From the NCBI GenBank assembly GCA_951799425.1, contig OX637398.1, positions 15,162,270-15,226,269 of the forward strand: a DNA stretch of 64,000 nt. Reading direction: 5' to 3'. Numbering within the stretch: position 1 is the first letter of the stretch; each line of letters begins with the position of its first letter. Position numbers and translations under genes: made by a program. Shown here one piece after another: positions 50,182 to 63,528 of the stretch. This DNA is from Ilex aquifolium (lineage: Eukaryota > Streptophyta > Magnoliopsida > Aquifoliales > Aquifoliaceae). The notes beneath the pieces were generated by a model. The model worked only from the letters and a program-made list of their open reading frames with translations. It made no database searches and was not told the DNA's origin.

Positions 50182-52088
50182 ATAAAGGTCACTTGTCTGG
50201 TGCTTCAGTTTTAGGTAAGTGTCCGTACTCTGTGTATCTTCTCTCGACAAATGATTTCCAATCGTCGATTATCCTCAGCACTCAAGGGGTGGAACTACTA
50301 CTGGTGTAGGGAGGGGCAAGGGTGGAACGACTCCAGTTTAATAAAAATCCTTTGATGATACCAACTCGTGTATAGTTTTGCCACCTTAAGAAGCTCATTT
50401 CTTGATGTCTATTCATAGCAAATCACAATTGACTCACCGGGTTTATTGAAAATCGTCCGGTTCAGCGGATTTGGACCAGAACTGTCCGGTTCATTGGTTT
50501 TTACCGAGTTTTCTACTTAAATGATTCAATACATTATCCGGGCCGGTTTAATAGCTGGTTCACCAGTTTACCGGGTCAACCTGCCGGGCGAGGCCGGGTC
50601 TTAAAAACACTGGTGCAAATAGTAAAAGATGCAGGGCAATGATGGTAAAATTTCAGAATCTGCTAAATTGATATAGTCTCGGTAAATTAGGTATAACTTT
50701 TTACTCAGATATCGAATTTACATGATTCTTGTATAATTGGAAAACATCCATCCAACACTACAATGTTGACTGAAATAACATTCTTCAAATTCAAATTGTT
50801 TAATGGTCAAAAATGAGCTGCAAATTTAAGGTAGTGCATAGATTCCGACAATCAGAGCAATCAGACAGGGTCCCGGTATTTTGGGCGTAGCTTTCGACTC
50901 GAACGTCCAAATAAATTGATTTAAACAAGGCTCGCACATATATATTCAAGGCTACAACTTTGTCAGAAATAGAGGTGTTCAAATTTAAATTATTTCTTGG
51001 CCAAAAATGGTCTGCAAGTTGAACTAAATGCACAGATCCAGACAGCTTGTGGCGGGAGCGTGAAACATTAATGATGAATGCTCCAAGCGGCTAGAGTGAT
51101 TCAAATCTCAAACTCAATAGAGCTCAATTATAAAAAAAAGGGCATGAAGAAGAGTGGAGAAGACATCCCATTAAGTATTGCAAGAGTATTATACACATTC
51201 AAAAAGTGCTATACATTGTGAAAATTTCGTTATAGAGCCTGTTATTTTCTTCTATCTTGTTGTACTATTTTTGTTCTTTTCTTATTAGATTGTTATAACC
51301 AATATTTACGCGTATTAGCGAAGTAATGCACTAATACCTTTCTCGCATAGTTTATAACACTCGTCAGATCCAAATATGATTTTTCCAAAATAACAGTCCA
51401 TTGACCACCTATTCTACTAATAGCCCGTTGTCATTTCATAAGATTTGTCGACCCAATAGAAGTTGAAATGACTTCGAATTATGTGTTTCTTGTTTCTCAT
51501 GAGATCCCACATGTTTTCAATGAAATTGACATTTTTACAATCTGTTCAGAATACGCTGTCATCTAGATACCAATCTATTGCCACAGAATTACTGTAAAAT
51601 AAATATAATGTATTGAATGTAAGTTAGAAAATGAACCTAAAAAGAATTAATATTATAGCTACACTATATTGACATGCATTTTAAATCATTACCATAAAAC
51701 TATGCATGACACGTAAATGCTTTTATGTTATTATAAGAAAATAAAGGCAATAAAAAAAAAAAAAAAACTTACCATATGCCACTTGCAATTATGCCTTCAA
51801 GCGCATTGACAAAATTCCAAATTTGTCTAGGGATGGACATTTCGTCATGCTTTGAAAAAGCCTGAATCAGTAGGGACCTGAGATCCTCTAGACCTTCAAG
51901 AACACCAGACTCAAAACTAATCTGATTCTACCTAATGTTCCGCAGTTTGGCTTTATGCCCTTTGGTGATGTAAATTCCTTTCCTCAAATTTCCAAATTTC
52001 CATGACATGTCATTTTTTTACCCTACAAAAATCTTAAACCAAGTAACACTGACTTGAAAATGTTCTTGGATTCTTTTTAAAAAAAAAA
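50182..52088. repeat. Satellite unit U23 (1907 bp), dimer type a
   Basis: Second copy of the U21 type; returns to ATAAAGGTCAC at its start. Confidence 0.98.
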
Positions 52089-53994
52089 ATAAATGTCACT
52101 TGTCTGGTGCTTCAGTTTTAGGTAAGTGACCGTACTCTGTGTATCTTCTCTCGACAAATGATTTCCAATCGTCGATTATCCTCAGCACTCAAGGGGTGGA
52201 ACTACTACTGGTGTAGGGAGGGGCAAGGGTGGAACGACTCCAGTTTAATAAAAATCCTTTGATGATACCAACTCGTGTATAGTTTTGCCACCTTAAGAAG
52301 CTCATTTCTTGATGTCTATTCATAGCAAATCACAATTGACTCACCGGGTTTATTGAAAATCGTCCGGTTCAGCGGATTTGGACCAGAACTGTCCGGTTCA
52401 TTGGTTTTTACCGAGTTTTCTACTTAAATGATTTAATACATTATCCGGGCCGGTTTAATAGCTGGTTCACCAGTTTACCGGGTCAACCTACCGGGCGAGG
52501 CGGGGTCTTAAAAACACTGGTGCAAATAGTAAAAGATGCAGGGCAATGATGGTAAAATTTCAGAATCTGCTAAATTGATATAGTCTCGGTAAATTAGGTA
52601 TAACTTTTTACTCAGATATCGAATTTACATGATTCTTGTATAATTGGAAAACATCCATCCAACACTACAATGTTGACCGAAATAACATTCTTCAAATTCA
52701 AATTGTTTAATGGTCAAAAATGAGCTGCAAATTTAAGGTAGTGCATAGATTCCGACAATCAGAGCAATCAGACAGGGTCCCGGTATTTTGGGCGTAGCTT
52801 TCGACTCGAACGTCCAAATAAATTGATTTAAACAAGGCTCGCACATATATATTCAAGGCTACAAGTTTGTCAGAAATAGAGGTGTTCAAATTTAAATTAT
52901 TTCTTGGCCAAAAATGGTCTGCAAGTTGAACTAAATGCACAGATCCAGACAGCTTGTGGCGGGAGCGTGAAACATTAATGATGAATGCTCCAAGCGGCTA
53001 GAGTGATTCAAATCTCAAACTCAATAGAGCTCAATTATAAAAAAAGGGCATGAAGAAGAGTGGAGAAGACATCCCATTAAGTATTGGAAGAGTATTATAC
53101 ACATTCAAAAAGTGCTATACATTGTGAAAATTTCGTTATAGAGCCTGTTATTTTCTTCTCTCTTGTTGTACTATTTTTGTTCTTTTCTTATTAGATTGTT
53201 ATAACCAATATTTACGCGTATTAGCGAAGTAATGCACTAATACCTTTCTCGCATAGTTTATAACACTCGTCAGATCCAAATATGATTTTTCCAAAATAAC
53301 AGTCCATTGACCACCTATTCTACTAATAGCCCGTTGTCATTTCATAAGATTTGTCGACCCAATAGAAGTTGAAATGACTTCGAATTATGTGTTTCTTGTT
53401 TCTCATGAGATCCCACATGTTTTCAATGAAATTGACATTTTCACAATCTGTTCAGAATACGCTGTCATCTAGACACCAATCTATTGCCACAGAATTACTG
53501 TAAAATAAATATAATGTATTGAATGTAAGTTAGAAAATGAACGTAAAAAGAATTAATATTATAGCTACACTATATTGACATGCATTTTAAATCATTACCA
53601 TAAAACTATGCATGACACGTAAATGCTTTTATGTTATTATAAGAAAATAAAGGCAATAAAAAAAAAAAAAAAAACTTACCATATGCCACTTGCAATTATG
53701 CCTTCAAGCGCATTGACAAAATTCCAAATTTGTCTAGGGATGGACATTTCGTCATGCTTTGAAAAAGCCTGAATCAGTAGGGACCTGAGATCCTCTAGAC
53801 CTTCAAGAACACCAGACTCAAAACTAATCTGATTCTACCTAATGTTCCGCAGTTTGGCTTTATGCCCTTTGGTGATGTAAATTCCTTTCCTCAAATTTCC
53901 AAATTTCCATGACATGTCATTTTTTTACCCTACAAAAATCTTAAACCAAGTAACACTGACTTGAAAATGTTCTTGGATTCTTTTTAAAAAAAAA
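52089..53994. repeat. Satellite unit U24 (1906 bp), dimer type b
   Basis: Second copy of the U22 type, with GAACGTAAAAAG near 53540, where U22 has GAACCTAAAAAG. Confidence 0.98.
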
Positions 53995-55901
53995 ATAAAG
54001 GTCACTTGTCTGGTGCTTCAGTTTTAGGTAAGTGTCCGTACTCTGTGTATCTTCTCTCGACAAATGATTTCCAATCGTCGATTATCCTCAGCACTCAAGG
54101 GGTGGAACTACTACTGGTGTAGGGAGGGGCAAGGGTGGAACGACTCCAGTTTAATAAAAATCCTTTGATGATACCAACTCGTGTATAGTTTTGCCACCTT
54201 AAGAAGCTCATTTCTTGATGTCTATTCATAGCAAATCACAATTGACTCACCGGGTTTATTGAAAATCGTCCGGTTCAGCGGATTTGGACCAGAACTGTCC
54301 GGTTCATTGGTTTTTACCGAGTTTTCTACTTAAATGATTCAATACATTATCCGGGCCGGTTTAATAGCTGGTTCACCAGTTTACCGGGTCAACCTGCCGG
54401 GCGAGGCCGGGTCTTAAAAACACTGGTGCAAATAGTAAAAGATGCAGGGCAATGATGGTAAAATTTCAGAATCTGCTAAATTGATATAGTCTCGGTAAAT
54501 TAGGTATAACTTTTTACTCAGATATCGAATTTACATGATTCTTGTATAATTGGAAAACATCCATCCAACACTACAATGTTGACCGAAATAACATTCATCA
54601 AATTCAAATTGTTTAATGGTAAAAAATGAGCTGCAAATTTAAGGTAGTGCATAGATTCCGACAATCAGAGCAATCAGACAGGGTCCCGGTATTTTGGGCG
54701 TAGCTTTCGACTCGAACGTCCGAATAAATTGATTTAAACAAGGCTCGCACATATATATTCAAGGCTACAACTTTGTCAGAAATAGAGGTGTTCAAATTTA
54801 AATTATTTCTTGGCCAAAAATGGTCTGCAAGTTGAACTAAATGCACAGATCCAGACAGCTTGTGGCGGGAGCGTGAAACATTAATGATGAATGCTCCAAG
54901 CGGCTAGAGTGATTCAAATCTCAAACTCAATAGAGCTCAATTATAAAAAAAGGGCATGAAGAAGAGTGGAGAAGACATCCCATTAAGTATTGCAAGAGTA
55001 TTATACACATTCAAAAAGTGCTATACATTGTGAAAATTTCGTTATAGAGCCTGTTATTTTCTTCTCTCTTGTTGTACTATTTTTGTTCTTTTCTTATTAG
55101 ATTGTTATAACCAATATTTACGCGTATTAGCGAAGTAATGCACTAATACCTTTCTCGCATAGTTTATAACACTCGTCAGATCCAAATATGATTTTTCCAA
55201 AATAACAGTCCATTGACCACCTATTCTACTAATAGCCCGTTGTCATTTCATAAGATTTGTCGACCCAATAGAAGTTGAAATGACTTCGAATTATGTGTTT
55301 CTTGTTTCTCATGAGATCCCACATGTTTTCAATGAAATTGACATTTTTACAATCTGTTCAGAATACGCTGTCATCTAGAGACCAATCTATTGCCACAGAA
55401 TTACTGTAAAATAAATATAATGTATTGAATGTAAGTTAGAAAATGAACCTAAAAAGAATTAATATTATAGCTACACTATATTGACATGCATTTTAAATCA
55501 TTACCATAAAACTATGCATGACACGTAAATGCTTTTATGTTATTATAAGAAAATAAAGGCAATAAAAAAAAAAAAAAAAACTTACCATATGCCACTTGCA
55601 ATTATGCCTTCAAGCGCATTGACAAAATTCCAAATTTGTCTAGGGATGGACATTTCGTCATGCTTTGAAAAAGCCTGAATCAGTAGGGACCTGAGATCCT
55701 CTAGACCTTCAAGAACACCAGACTCAAAACTAATCTGATTCTACCTAATGTTCCGCAGTTTGGCTTTATGTCCTTTGGTGATGTAAATTCCTTTCCTCAA
55801 ATTTCCAAATTTCCATGACATGTCATTTTTTTACCCTACAAAAATCTTAAACCAAGTAACACTGACTTGAAAATGTTCTTGGATTCTTTTTAAAAAAAAA
55901 A
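53995..55901. repeat. Satellite unit U25 (1907 bp), dimer type c
   Basis: Shares ACATTCATCAAA, GTCCGAATAAA, TAGAGACCAAT and ATGTCCTTTGG with U27, 3813 bp away. Confidence 0.98.
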
Positions 55902-57807
55902 ATAAATGTCACTTGTCTGGTGCTTCAGTTTTAGGTAAGTGACCGTACTCTGTGTATCTTCTCTCGACAAATGATTTCCAATCGTCGATTATCCTCAGCA
56001 CTCAAGGGGTGGAACTACTACTGGTGTAGGGAGGGGCAAGGGTGGAACGACTCCAGTTTAATAAAAATCCTTTGATGATACCAACTCGTGTATAGTTTTG
56101 CCACCTTAAGTAGCTCATTTCTTGATGTCTATTCATAGCAAATCACAATTGACTCACCGGGTTTATTGAAAATCGTCCGGTTCAGCGGATTTGGACCAGA
56201 ACTGTCCGGTTCATTGGTTTTTACCGAGTTTTCTACTTAAATGATTCAATACATTATCCGGGCCGGTTTAATAGCTGGTTCACCAGTTTACCGGGTCAAC
56301 CTGCCGGGCGAGGCGGGATCTTAAAAACACTGGTGCAAATAGTAAAAGATGCAGGGCAATGATGGTAAAATTTCAGAATCTGCTAAATTGATATAGTCTC
56401 GGTAAATTAGGTATAACTTTTTACTCAGATATCGAATTTACATGATTCTTGTATAATTGGAAAACATCCATCCAACACTACAATGTTGACCGAAATAACA
56501 TTCTTCAAATTCAAATTGTTTAATGGTCAAAAATGAGCTGCAAATTTAAGGTAGTGCATAGATTCCGACAATCAGAGCAATCAGACAGGGTCCCGGTATT
56601 TTGGGCGTAGCTTTCGACTCGAACGTCCAAATAAATTGATTTAAACAAGGCTCGCACATATATATTCAAGGCTACAACTTTGTCAGAAATAGAGGTGTTC
56701 AAATTTAAATTATTTCTTGGCCAAAAATGGTCTGCAAGTTGAACTAAATGCACAGATCCAGACAGCTTGTGGCGGGAGCGTGAAACATTAATGATGAATG
56801 CTCCAAGCGGCTAGAGTGATTCAAATCTCAAACTCAATAGAGCTCAATTATAAAAAAAGGGCATGAAGAAGAGTGGAGAAGACATCCCATTAAGTATTGC
56901 AAGAGTATTATACACATTCAAAAAGTGCTATACATTGTGAAAATTTCGTTATAGAGCCTGTTATTTTCTTCTCTCTTGTTGTACTATTTTTGTTCTTTTC
57001 TTATTAGATTGTTATAACCAATATTTACGCGTATTAGCGAAGTAATGCACTAATACCTTTCTCGCATAGTTTATAACACTCGTCAGATCCAAATATGATT
57101 TTTCCAAAATAACAGTCCATTGACCACCTATTCTACTAATAGCCCGTTGTCATTTCATAAGATTTGTCGACCCAATAGAAGTTGAAATGACTTCGAATTA
57201 TGTGTTTCTTGTTTCTCATGAGATCCCACATGTTTTCAATGAAATTGACATTTTCACAATCTGTTCAGAATACGCTGTCATCTAGACACCAATCTATTGC
57301 CACAGAATTACTGTAAAATAAATATAATGTATTGAATGTAAGTTAGAAAATGAACGTAAAAAGAATTAATATTATAGCTACACTATATTGACATGCATTT
57401 TAAATCATTACCATAAAACTATGCATGACACGTAAATGCTTTTATGTTATTATAAGAAAATAAAGGCAATAAAAAAAAAAAAAAAAACTTATCATATGCC
57501 ACTTGCAATTATGCCTTCAAGCGCATTGACAAAATTCCAAATTTGTCTAGGGATGGACATTTCGTCATGCTTTGAAAAAGCCTGAATCAGTAGGGACCTG
57601 AGATCCTCTAGACCTTCAAGAACACCAGACTCAAAACTAATCTGATTCTACCTAATGTTCCGCAGTTTGGCTTTATGCCCTTTGGTGATGTAAATTCCTT
57701 TCCTCAAATTTCAAAATTTCCATGACATGTCATTTTTTTACCCTACAAAAATCTTAAACCAAGTAACACTGACTTGAAAATGTTCTTGGATTCTTTTTAA
57801 AAAAAAA
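55902..57807. repeat. Satellite unit U26 (1906 bp), dimer type d
   Basis: Shares ATAAATGTCAC, GTGACCG and TTAAGTAGCTC with U28. Intron donor lost (ACTTATCATATG near 57487). Confidence 0.98.
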
Positions 57808-59714
57808 ATAAAGGTCACTTGTCTGGTGCTTCAGTTTTAGGTAAGTGTCCGTACTCTGTGTATCTTCTCTCGACAAATGATTTCCAATCGTCGATTATCC
57901 TCAGCACTCAAGGGGTGGAACTACTACTGGTGTAGGGAGGGGCAAGGGTGGAACGACTCCAGTTTAATAAAAATCCTTTGATGATACCAACTCGTGTATA
58001 GTTTTGCCACCTTAAGAAGCTCATTTCTTGATGTCTATTCATAGCAAATCACAATTGACTCACCGGGTTTATTGAAAATCGTCCGGTTCAGCGGATTTGG
58101 ACCAGAACTGTCCGGTTCATTGGTTTTTACCGAGTTTTCTACTTAAATGATTCAATACATTATCCGGGCCGGTTTAATAGCTGGTTCACCAGTTTACCGG
58201 GTCAACCTGCCGGGCGAGGCCGGGTCTTAAAAACACTGGTGCAAATAGTAAAAGATGCAGGACAATGATGGTAAAATTTCAGAATCTGCTAAATTGATAT
58301 AGTCTCGGTAAATTAGGTATAACTTTTTACTCAGATATCGAATTTACATGATTCTTGTATAATTGGAAAACATCCATCCAACACTACAATGTTGACCGAA
58401 ATAACATTCATCAAATTCAAATTGTTTAATGGTAAAAAATGAGCTGCAAATTTAAGGTAGTGCATAGATTCCGACAATCAGAGCAATCAGACAGGGTCCC
58501 GGTATTTTGGGCGTAGCTTTCGACTCGAACGTCCGAATAAATTGATTTAAACAAGGCTCGCACATATATATTCAAGGCTACAACTTTGTCAGAAATAGAG
58601 GTGTTCAAATTTAAATTATTTCTTGGCCAAAAATGGTCTGCAAGTTGAACTAAATGCACAGATCCAGACAGCTTGTGGCGGGAGCGTGAAACATTAATGA
58701 TGAATGCTCCAAGCGGCTAGAGTGATTCAAATCTCAAACTCAATAGAGCTCAATTATAAAAAAAGGGCATGAAGAAGAGTGGAGAAGACATCCCATTAAG
58801 TATTGCAAGAGTATTATACACATTCAAAAAGTGCTATACATTGTGAAAATTTCGTTATAGAGCCTGTTATTTTCTTCTCTCTTGTTGTACTATTTTTGTT
58901 CTTTTCTTATTAGATTGTTATAACCAATATTTACGCGTATTAGCGAAGTAATGCACTAATACCTTTCTCGCATAGTTTATAACACTCGTCAGATCCAAAT
59001 ATGATTTTTCCAAAATAACAGTCCATTGACCACCTATTCTACTAATAACCCGTTGTCATTTCATAAGATTTGTCGACCCAATAGAAGTTGAAATGACTTC
59101 GAATTATGTGTTTCTTGTTTCTCATGAGATCCCACATGTTTTCAATGAAATTGACATTTTTACAATCTGTTCAGAATACGCTGTCATCTAGAGACCAATC
59201 TATTGCCACAGAATTACTGTAAAATAAATATAATGTATTGAATGTAAGTTAGAAAATGAACCTAAAAAGAATTAATATTATAGCTACACTATATTGACAT
59301 GCATTTTAAATCATTACCATAAAACTATGCATGACACGTAAATGCTTTTATGTTATTATAAGAAAATAAAGGCAATAAAAAAAAAAAAAAAAACTTACCA
59401 TATGCCACTTGCAATTATGCCTTCAAGCGCATTGACAAAATTCCAAATTTGTCTAGGGATGGACATTTCGTCATGCTTTGAAAAAGCCTGAATCAGTAGG
59501 GACCTGAGATCCTCTAGACCTTCAAGAACACCAGACTCAAAACTAATCTGATTCTACCTAATGTTCCGCAGTTTGGCTTTATGTCCTTTGGTGATGTAAA
59601 TTCCTTTCCTCAAATTTCCAAATTTCCATGACATGTCATTTTTTTACCCTACAAAAATCTTAAACCAAGTAACACTGACTTGAAAATGTTCTTGGATTCT
59701 TTTTAAAAAAAAAA
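57808..59714. repeat. Satellite unit U27 (1907 bp), dimer type c
   Basis: Second copy of the U25 type. Private CTAATAACCCG near 59042. Confidence 0.98.
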
Positions 59715-61622
59715 ATAAATGTCACTTGTCTGGTGCTTCAGTTTTAGGTAAGTGACCGTACTCTGTGTATCTTCTCTCGACAAATGATTTCCAATCGTCG
59801 ATTATCCTCAGCACTCAAGGGGTGGAACTACTACTGGTGTAGGGAGGGGCAAGGGTGGAACGACTCCAGTTTAATAAAAATCCTTTGATGATACCAACTC
59901 GTGTATAGTTTTGCCACCTTAAGTAGCTCATTTCTTGATGTCTATTCATAGCAAATCACAATTGACTCACCGGGTTTATTGAAAATCGTCCGGTTCAGCG
60001 GATTTGGACCAGAACTGTCCGGTTCATTGGTTTTTACCGAGTTTTCTACTTAAATGATTCAATACATTATCCGGGCCGGTTTAATAGCTGGTTCACCAGT
60101 TTACCGGGTCAACCTGCCGGGCGAGGCGGGGTCTTAAAAACACTGGTGCAAATAGTAAAAGATGCAGGGCAATGATGGTAAAATTTCAGAATCTGCTAAA
60201 TTGATATAGTCTCGGTAAATTAGGTATAACTTTTTACTCAGATATCGAATTTACATGATTCTTGTATAATTGGAAAACATCCATCCAACACTACAATGTT
60301 GACCGAAATAACATTCTTCAAATTCAAATTGTTTAATGGTCAAAAATGAGCTGCAAATTTAAGGTAGTGCATAGATTCCGACAATCAGAGCAATCAGACA
60401 GGGTCCCGGTATTTTGGGCGTAGCTTTCGACTCGAACGTCCAAATAAATTGATTTAAACAAGGCTCGCACATATATATTCAAGGCTACAACTTTGTCAGA
60501 AATAGAGGTGTTCAAATTTAAATTATTTCTTGGCCAAAAATGGTCTGCAAGTTGAACTAAATGCACAGATCCAGACAGCTTGTGGCGGGAGCGTGAAACA
60601 TTAATGATGAATGCTCCAAGCGGCTAGAGTGATTCAAATCTCAAACTCAATAGAGCTCAATTATAAAAAAAGGGCATGAAGAAGAGTGGAGAAGACATCC
60701 CATTAAGTATTGCAAGAGTATTATACACATTCAAAAAGTGCTATACATTGTGAAAATTTCGTTATAGAGCCTGTTATTTTCTTCTCTCTTGTTGTACTAT
60801 TTTTGTTCTTTTCTTATTAGATTGTTATAACCAATATTTACGCGTATTAGCGAAGTAATGCACTAATACCTTTCTCGCATAGTTTATAACACTCGTCAGA
60901 TCCAAATATGATTTTTCCAAAATAACAGTCCATTGACCACCTATTCTACTAATAGCCCGTTGTCATTTCATAAGATTTGTCGACCCAATAGAAGTTGAAA
61001 TGACTTCGAATTATGTGTTTCTTGTTTCTCATGAGATCCCACATGTTTTCAATGAAATTGACATTTTTACAATCTGTTCAGAATACGCTGTCATCTAGAG
61101 ACCAATCTATTGCCACAGAATTACTGTAAAATAAATATAATGTATTGAATGTAAGTTAGAAAATGAACCTAAAAAGAATTAATATTATAGCTACACTATA
61201 TTGACATGCATTTTAAATCATTACCATAAAACTATGCATGACACGTAAATGCTTTTATGTTATTATAAGAAAATAAAGGCAATAAAAAAAAAAAAAAAAA
61301 ACTTACCATATGCCACTTGCAATTATGCCTTCAAGCGCATTGACAAAATTCCAAATTTGTCTAGGGATGGACATTTCGTCATGCTTTGAAAAAGCCTGAA
61401 TCAGTAGGGACCTGAGATCCTCTAGACCTTCAAGAACACCAGACTCAAAACTAATCTGATTCTACCTAATGTTCCGCAGTTTGGCTTTATGCCCTTTGGT
61501 GATGTAAATTCCTTTCCTCAAATTTCCAAATTTCCATGACATGTCATTTTTTTACCCTACAAAAATCTTAAACCAAGTAACACTGACTTGAAAATGTTCT
61601 TGGATTCTTTTTAAAAAAAAAA
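59715..61622. repeat. Satellite unit U28 (1908 bp), dimer type d/c mosaic
   Basis: Its left part is of the U26 type (ATAAATGTCAC, AAGTAGCTC). Its right part has TAGAGACCAAT of the U25/U27 type, so an exchange point lies within this unit. Confidence 0.97.
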
Positions 61623-63528
61623 ATAAATGTCACTTGTCTGGTGCTTCAGTTTTAGGTAAGTGACCGTACTCTGTGTATCTTCTCTCGACAAATGATTTCC
61701 AATCGTCGATTATCCTCAGCACTCAAGGGGTGGAACTACTACTGGTGTAGGGAGGGGCAAGGGTGGAACGACTCCAGTTTAATAAAAATCCTTTGATGAT
61801 ACCAACTCGTGTATAGTTTTGCCACCTTAAGTAGCTCATTTCTTGATGTCTATTCATAGCAAATCACAATTGACTCACCGGGTTTATTGAAAATCGTCCG
61901 GTTCAGCGGATTTGGACCAGAACTGTCCGGTTCATTGGTTTTTACCGAGTTTTCTACTTAAATGATTTAATACATTATCCGGGCCGGTTTAATAGCTGGT
62001 TCACCAGTTTACCGGGTCAACCTGCCGGGCGAGGCGGGGTCTTAAAAACACTGGTGCAAATAGTAAAAGATGCAGGGCAATGATGGTAAAATTTCAGAAT
62101 CTGCTAAATTGATATAGTCTCGGTAAATTAGGTATAACTTTTTACTCAGATATCGAATTTACATGATTCTTGTATAATTGGAAAACATCCATCCAACACT
62201 ACAATGTTGACCGAAATAACATTCTTCAAATTCAAATTGTTTAATGGTCAAAAATGAGCTGCAAATTTAAGGTAGTGCATAGATTCCGACAATCAGAGCA
62301 ATCAGACAGGGTCCCGGTATTTTGGGCGTAGCTTTCGACTCGAACGTCCAAATAAATTGATTTAAACAAGGCTCGCACATATATATTCAAGGCTACAACT
62401 TTGTCAGAAATAGAGGTGTTCAAATTTAAATTATTTCTTGGCCAAAAATGGTCTGCAAGTTGAACTAAATGCACAGATCCAGACAGCTTGTGGCGGGAGC
62501 GTGAAACATTAATGATGAATGCTCCAAGCGGCTAGAGTGATTCAAATCTCAAACTCAATAGAGCTCAATTATAAAAAAAGGGCATGAAGAAGAGTGGAGA
62601 AGACATCCCATTAAGTATTGCAAGAGTATTATACACATTCAAAAAGTGCTATACATTGTGAAAATTTCGTTATAGAGCCTGTTATTTTCTTCTCTCTTGT
62701 TGTACTATTTTTGTTCTTTTCTTATTAGATTGTTATAACCAATATTTACGCGTATTAGCGAAGTAATGCACTAATACCTTTCTCGCATAGTTTATAACAC
62801 TCGTCAGATCCAAATATGATTTTTCCAAAATAACAGTCCATTGACCACCTATTCTACTAATAGCCCGTTGTCATTTCATAAGATTTGTCGACCCAATAGA
62901 AGTTGAAATGACTTCGAATTATGTGTTTCTTGTTTCTCATGAGATCCCACATGTTTTCAATGAAATTGACATTTTCACAATCTGTTCAGAATACGCTGTC
63001 ATCTAGACACCAATCTATTGCCACAGAATTACTGTAAAATAAATATAATGTATTGAATGTAAGTTAGAAAATGAACGTAAAAAGAATTAATATTATAGCT
63101 ACACTATATTGACATGCATTTTAAATCATTACCATAAAACTATTCATGACACGTAAATGCTTTTATGTTATTATAAGAAAATAAAGGCAATAAAAAAAAA
63201 AAAAAAACTTACCAGATGCCACTTGCAATTATGCCTTCAAGCGCATTGACAAAATTCCAAATTTGTCTAGGGATGGACATTTCGTCATGCTTTGAAAAAG
63301 CCTGAATCAGTAGGGACCTGAGATCCTCTAGACCTTCAAGAACACCAGACTCAAAACTAATCTGATTCTACCTAATGTTCCGCAGTTTGGCTTTATGCCC
63401 TTTGGTGATGTAAATTCCTTTCCTCAAATTTCCAAATTTCCATGACATGTCATTTTTTTACCCTACAAAAATCTTAAACCAAGTAACACTGACTTGAAAA
63501 TGTTCTTGGATTCTTTTTAAAAAAAAAA
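61623..63528. repeat. Satellite unit U29 (1906 bp)
   Basis: Left part of the U26/U28 type; right part with TAGACACC and GAACGTAAAAAG like U26. Private CTATTCATGAC near 63141 and ACCAGATGCC near 63213. Confidence 0.97.
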
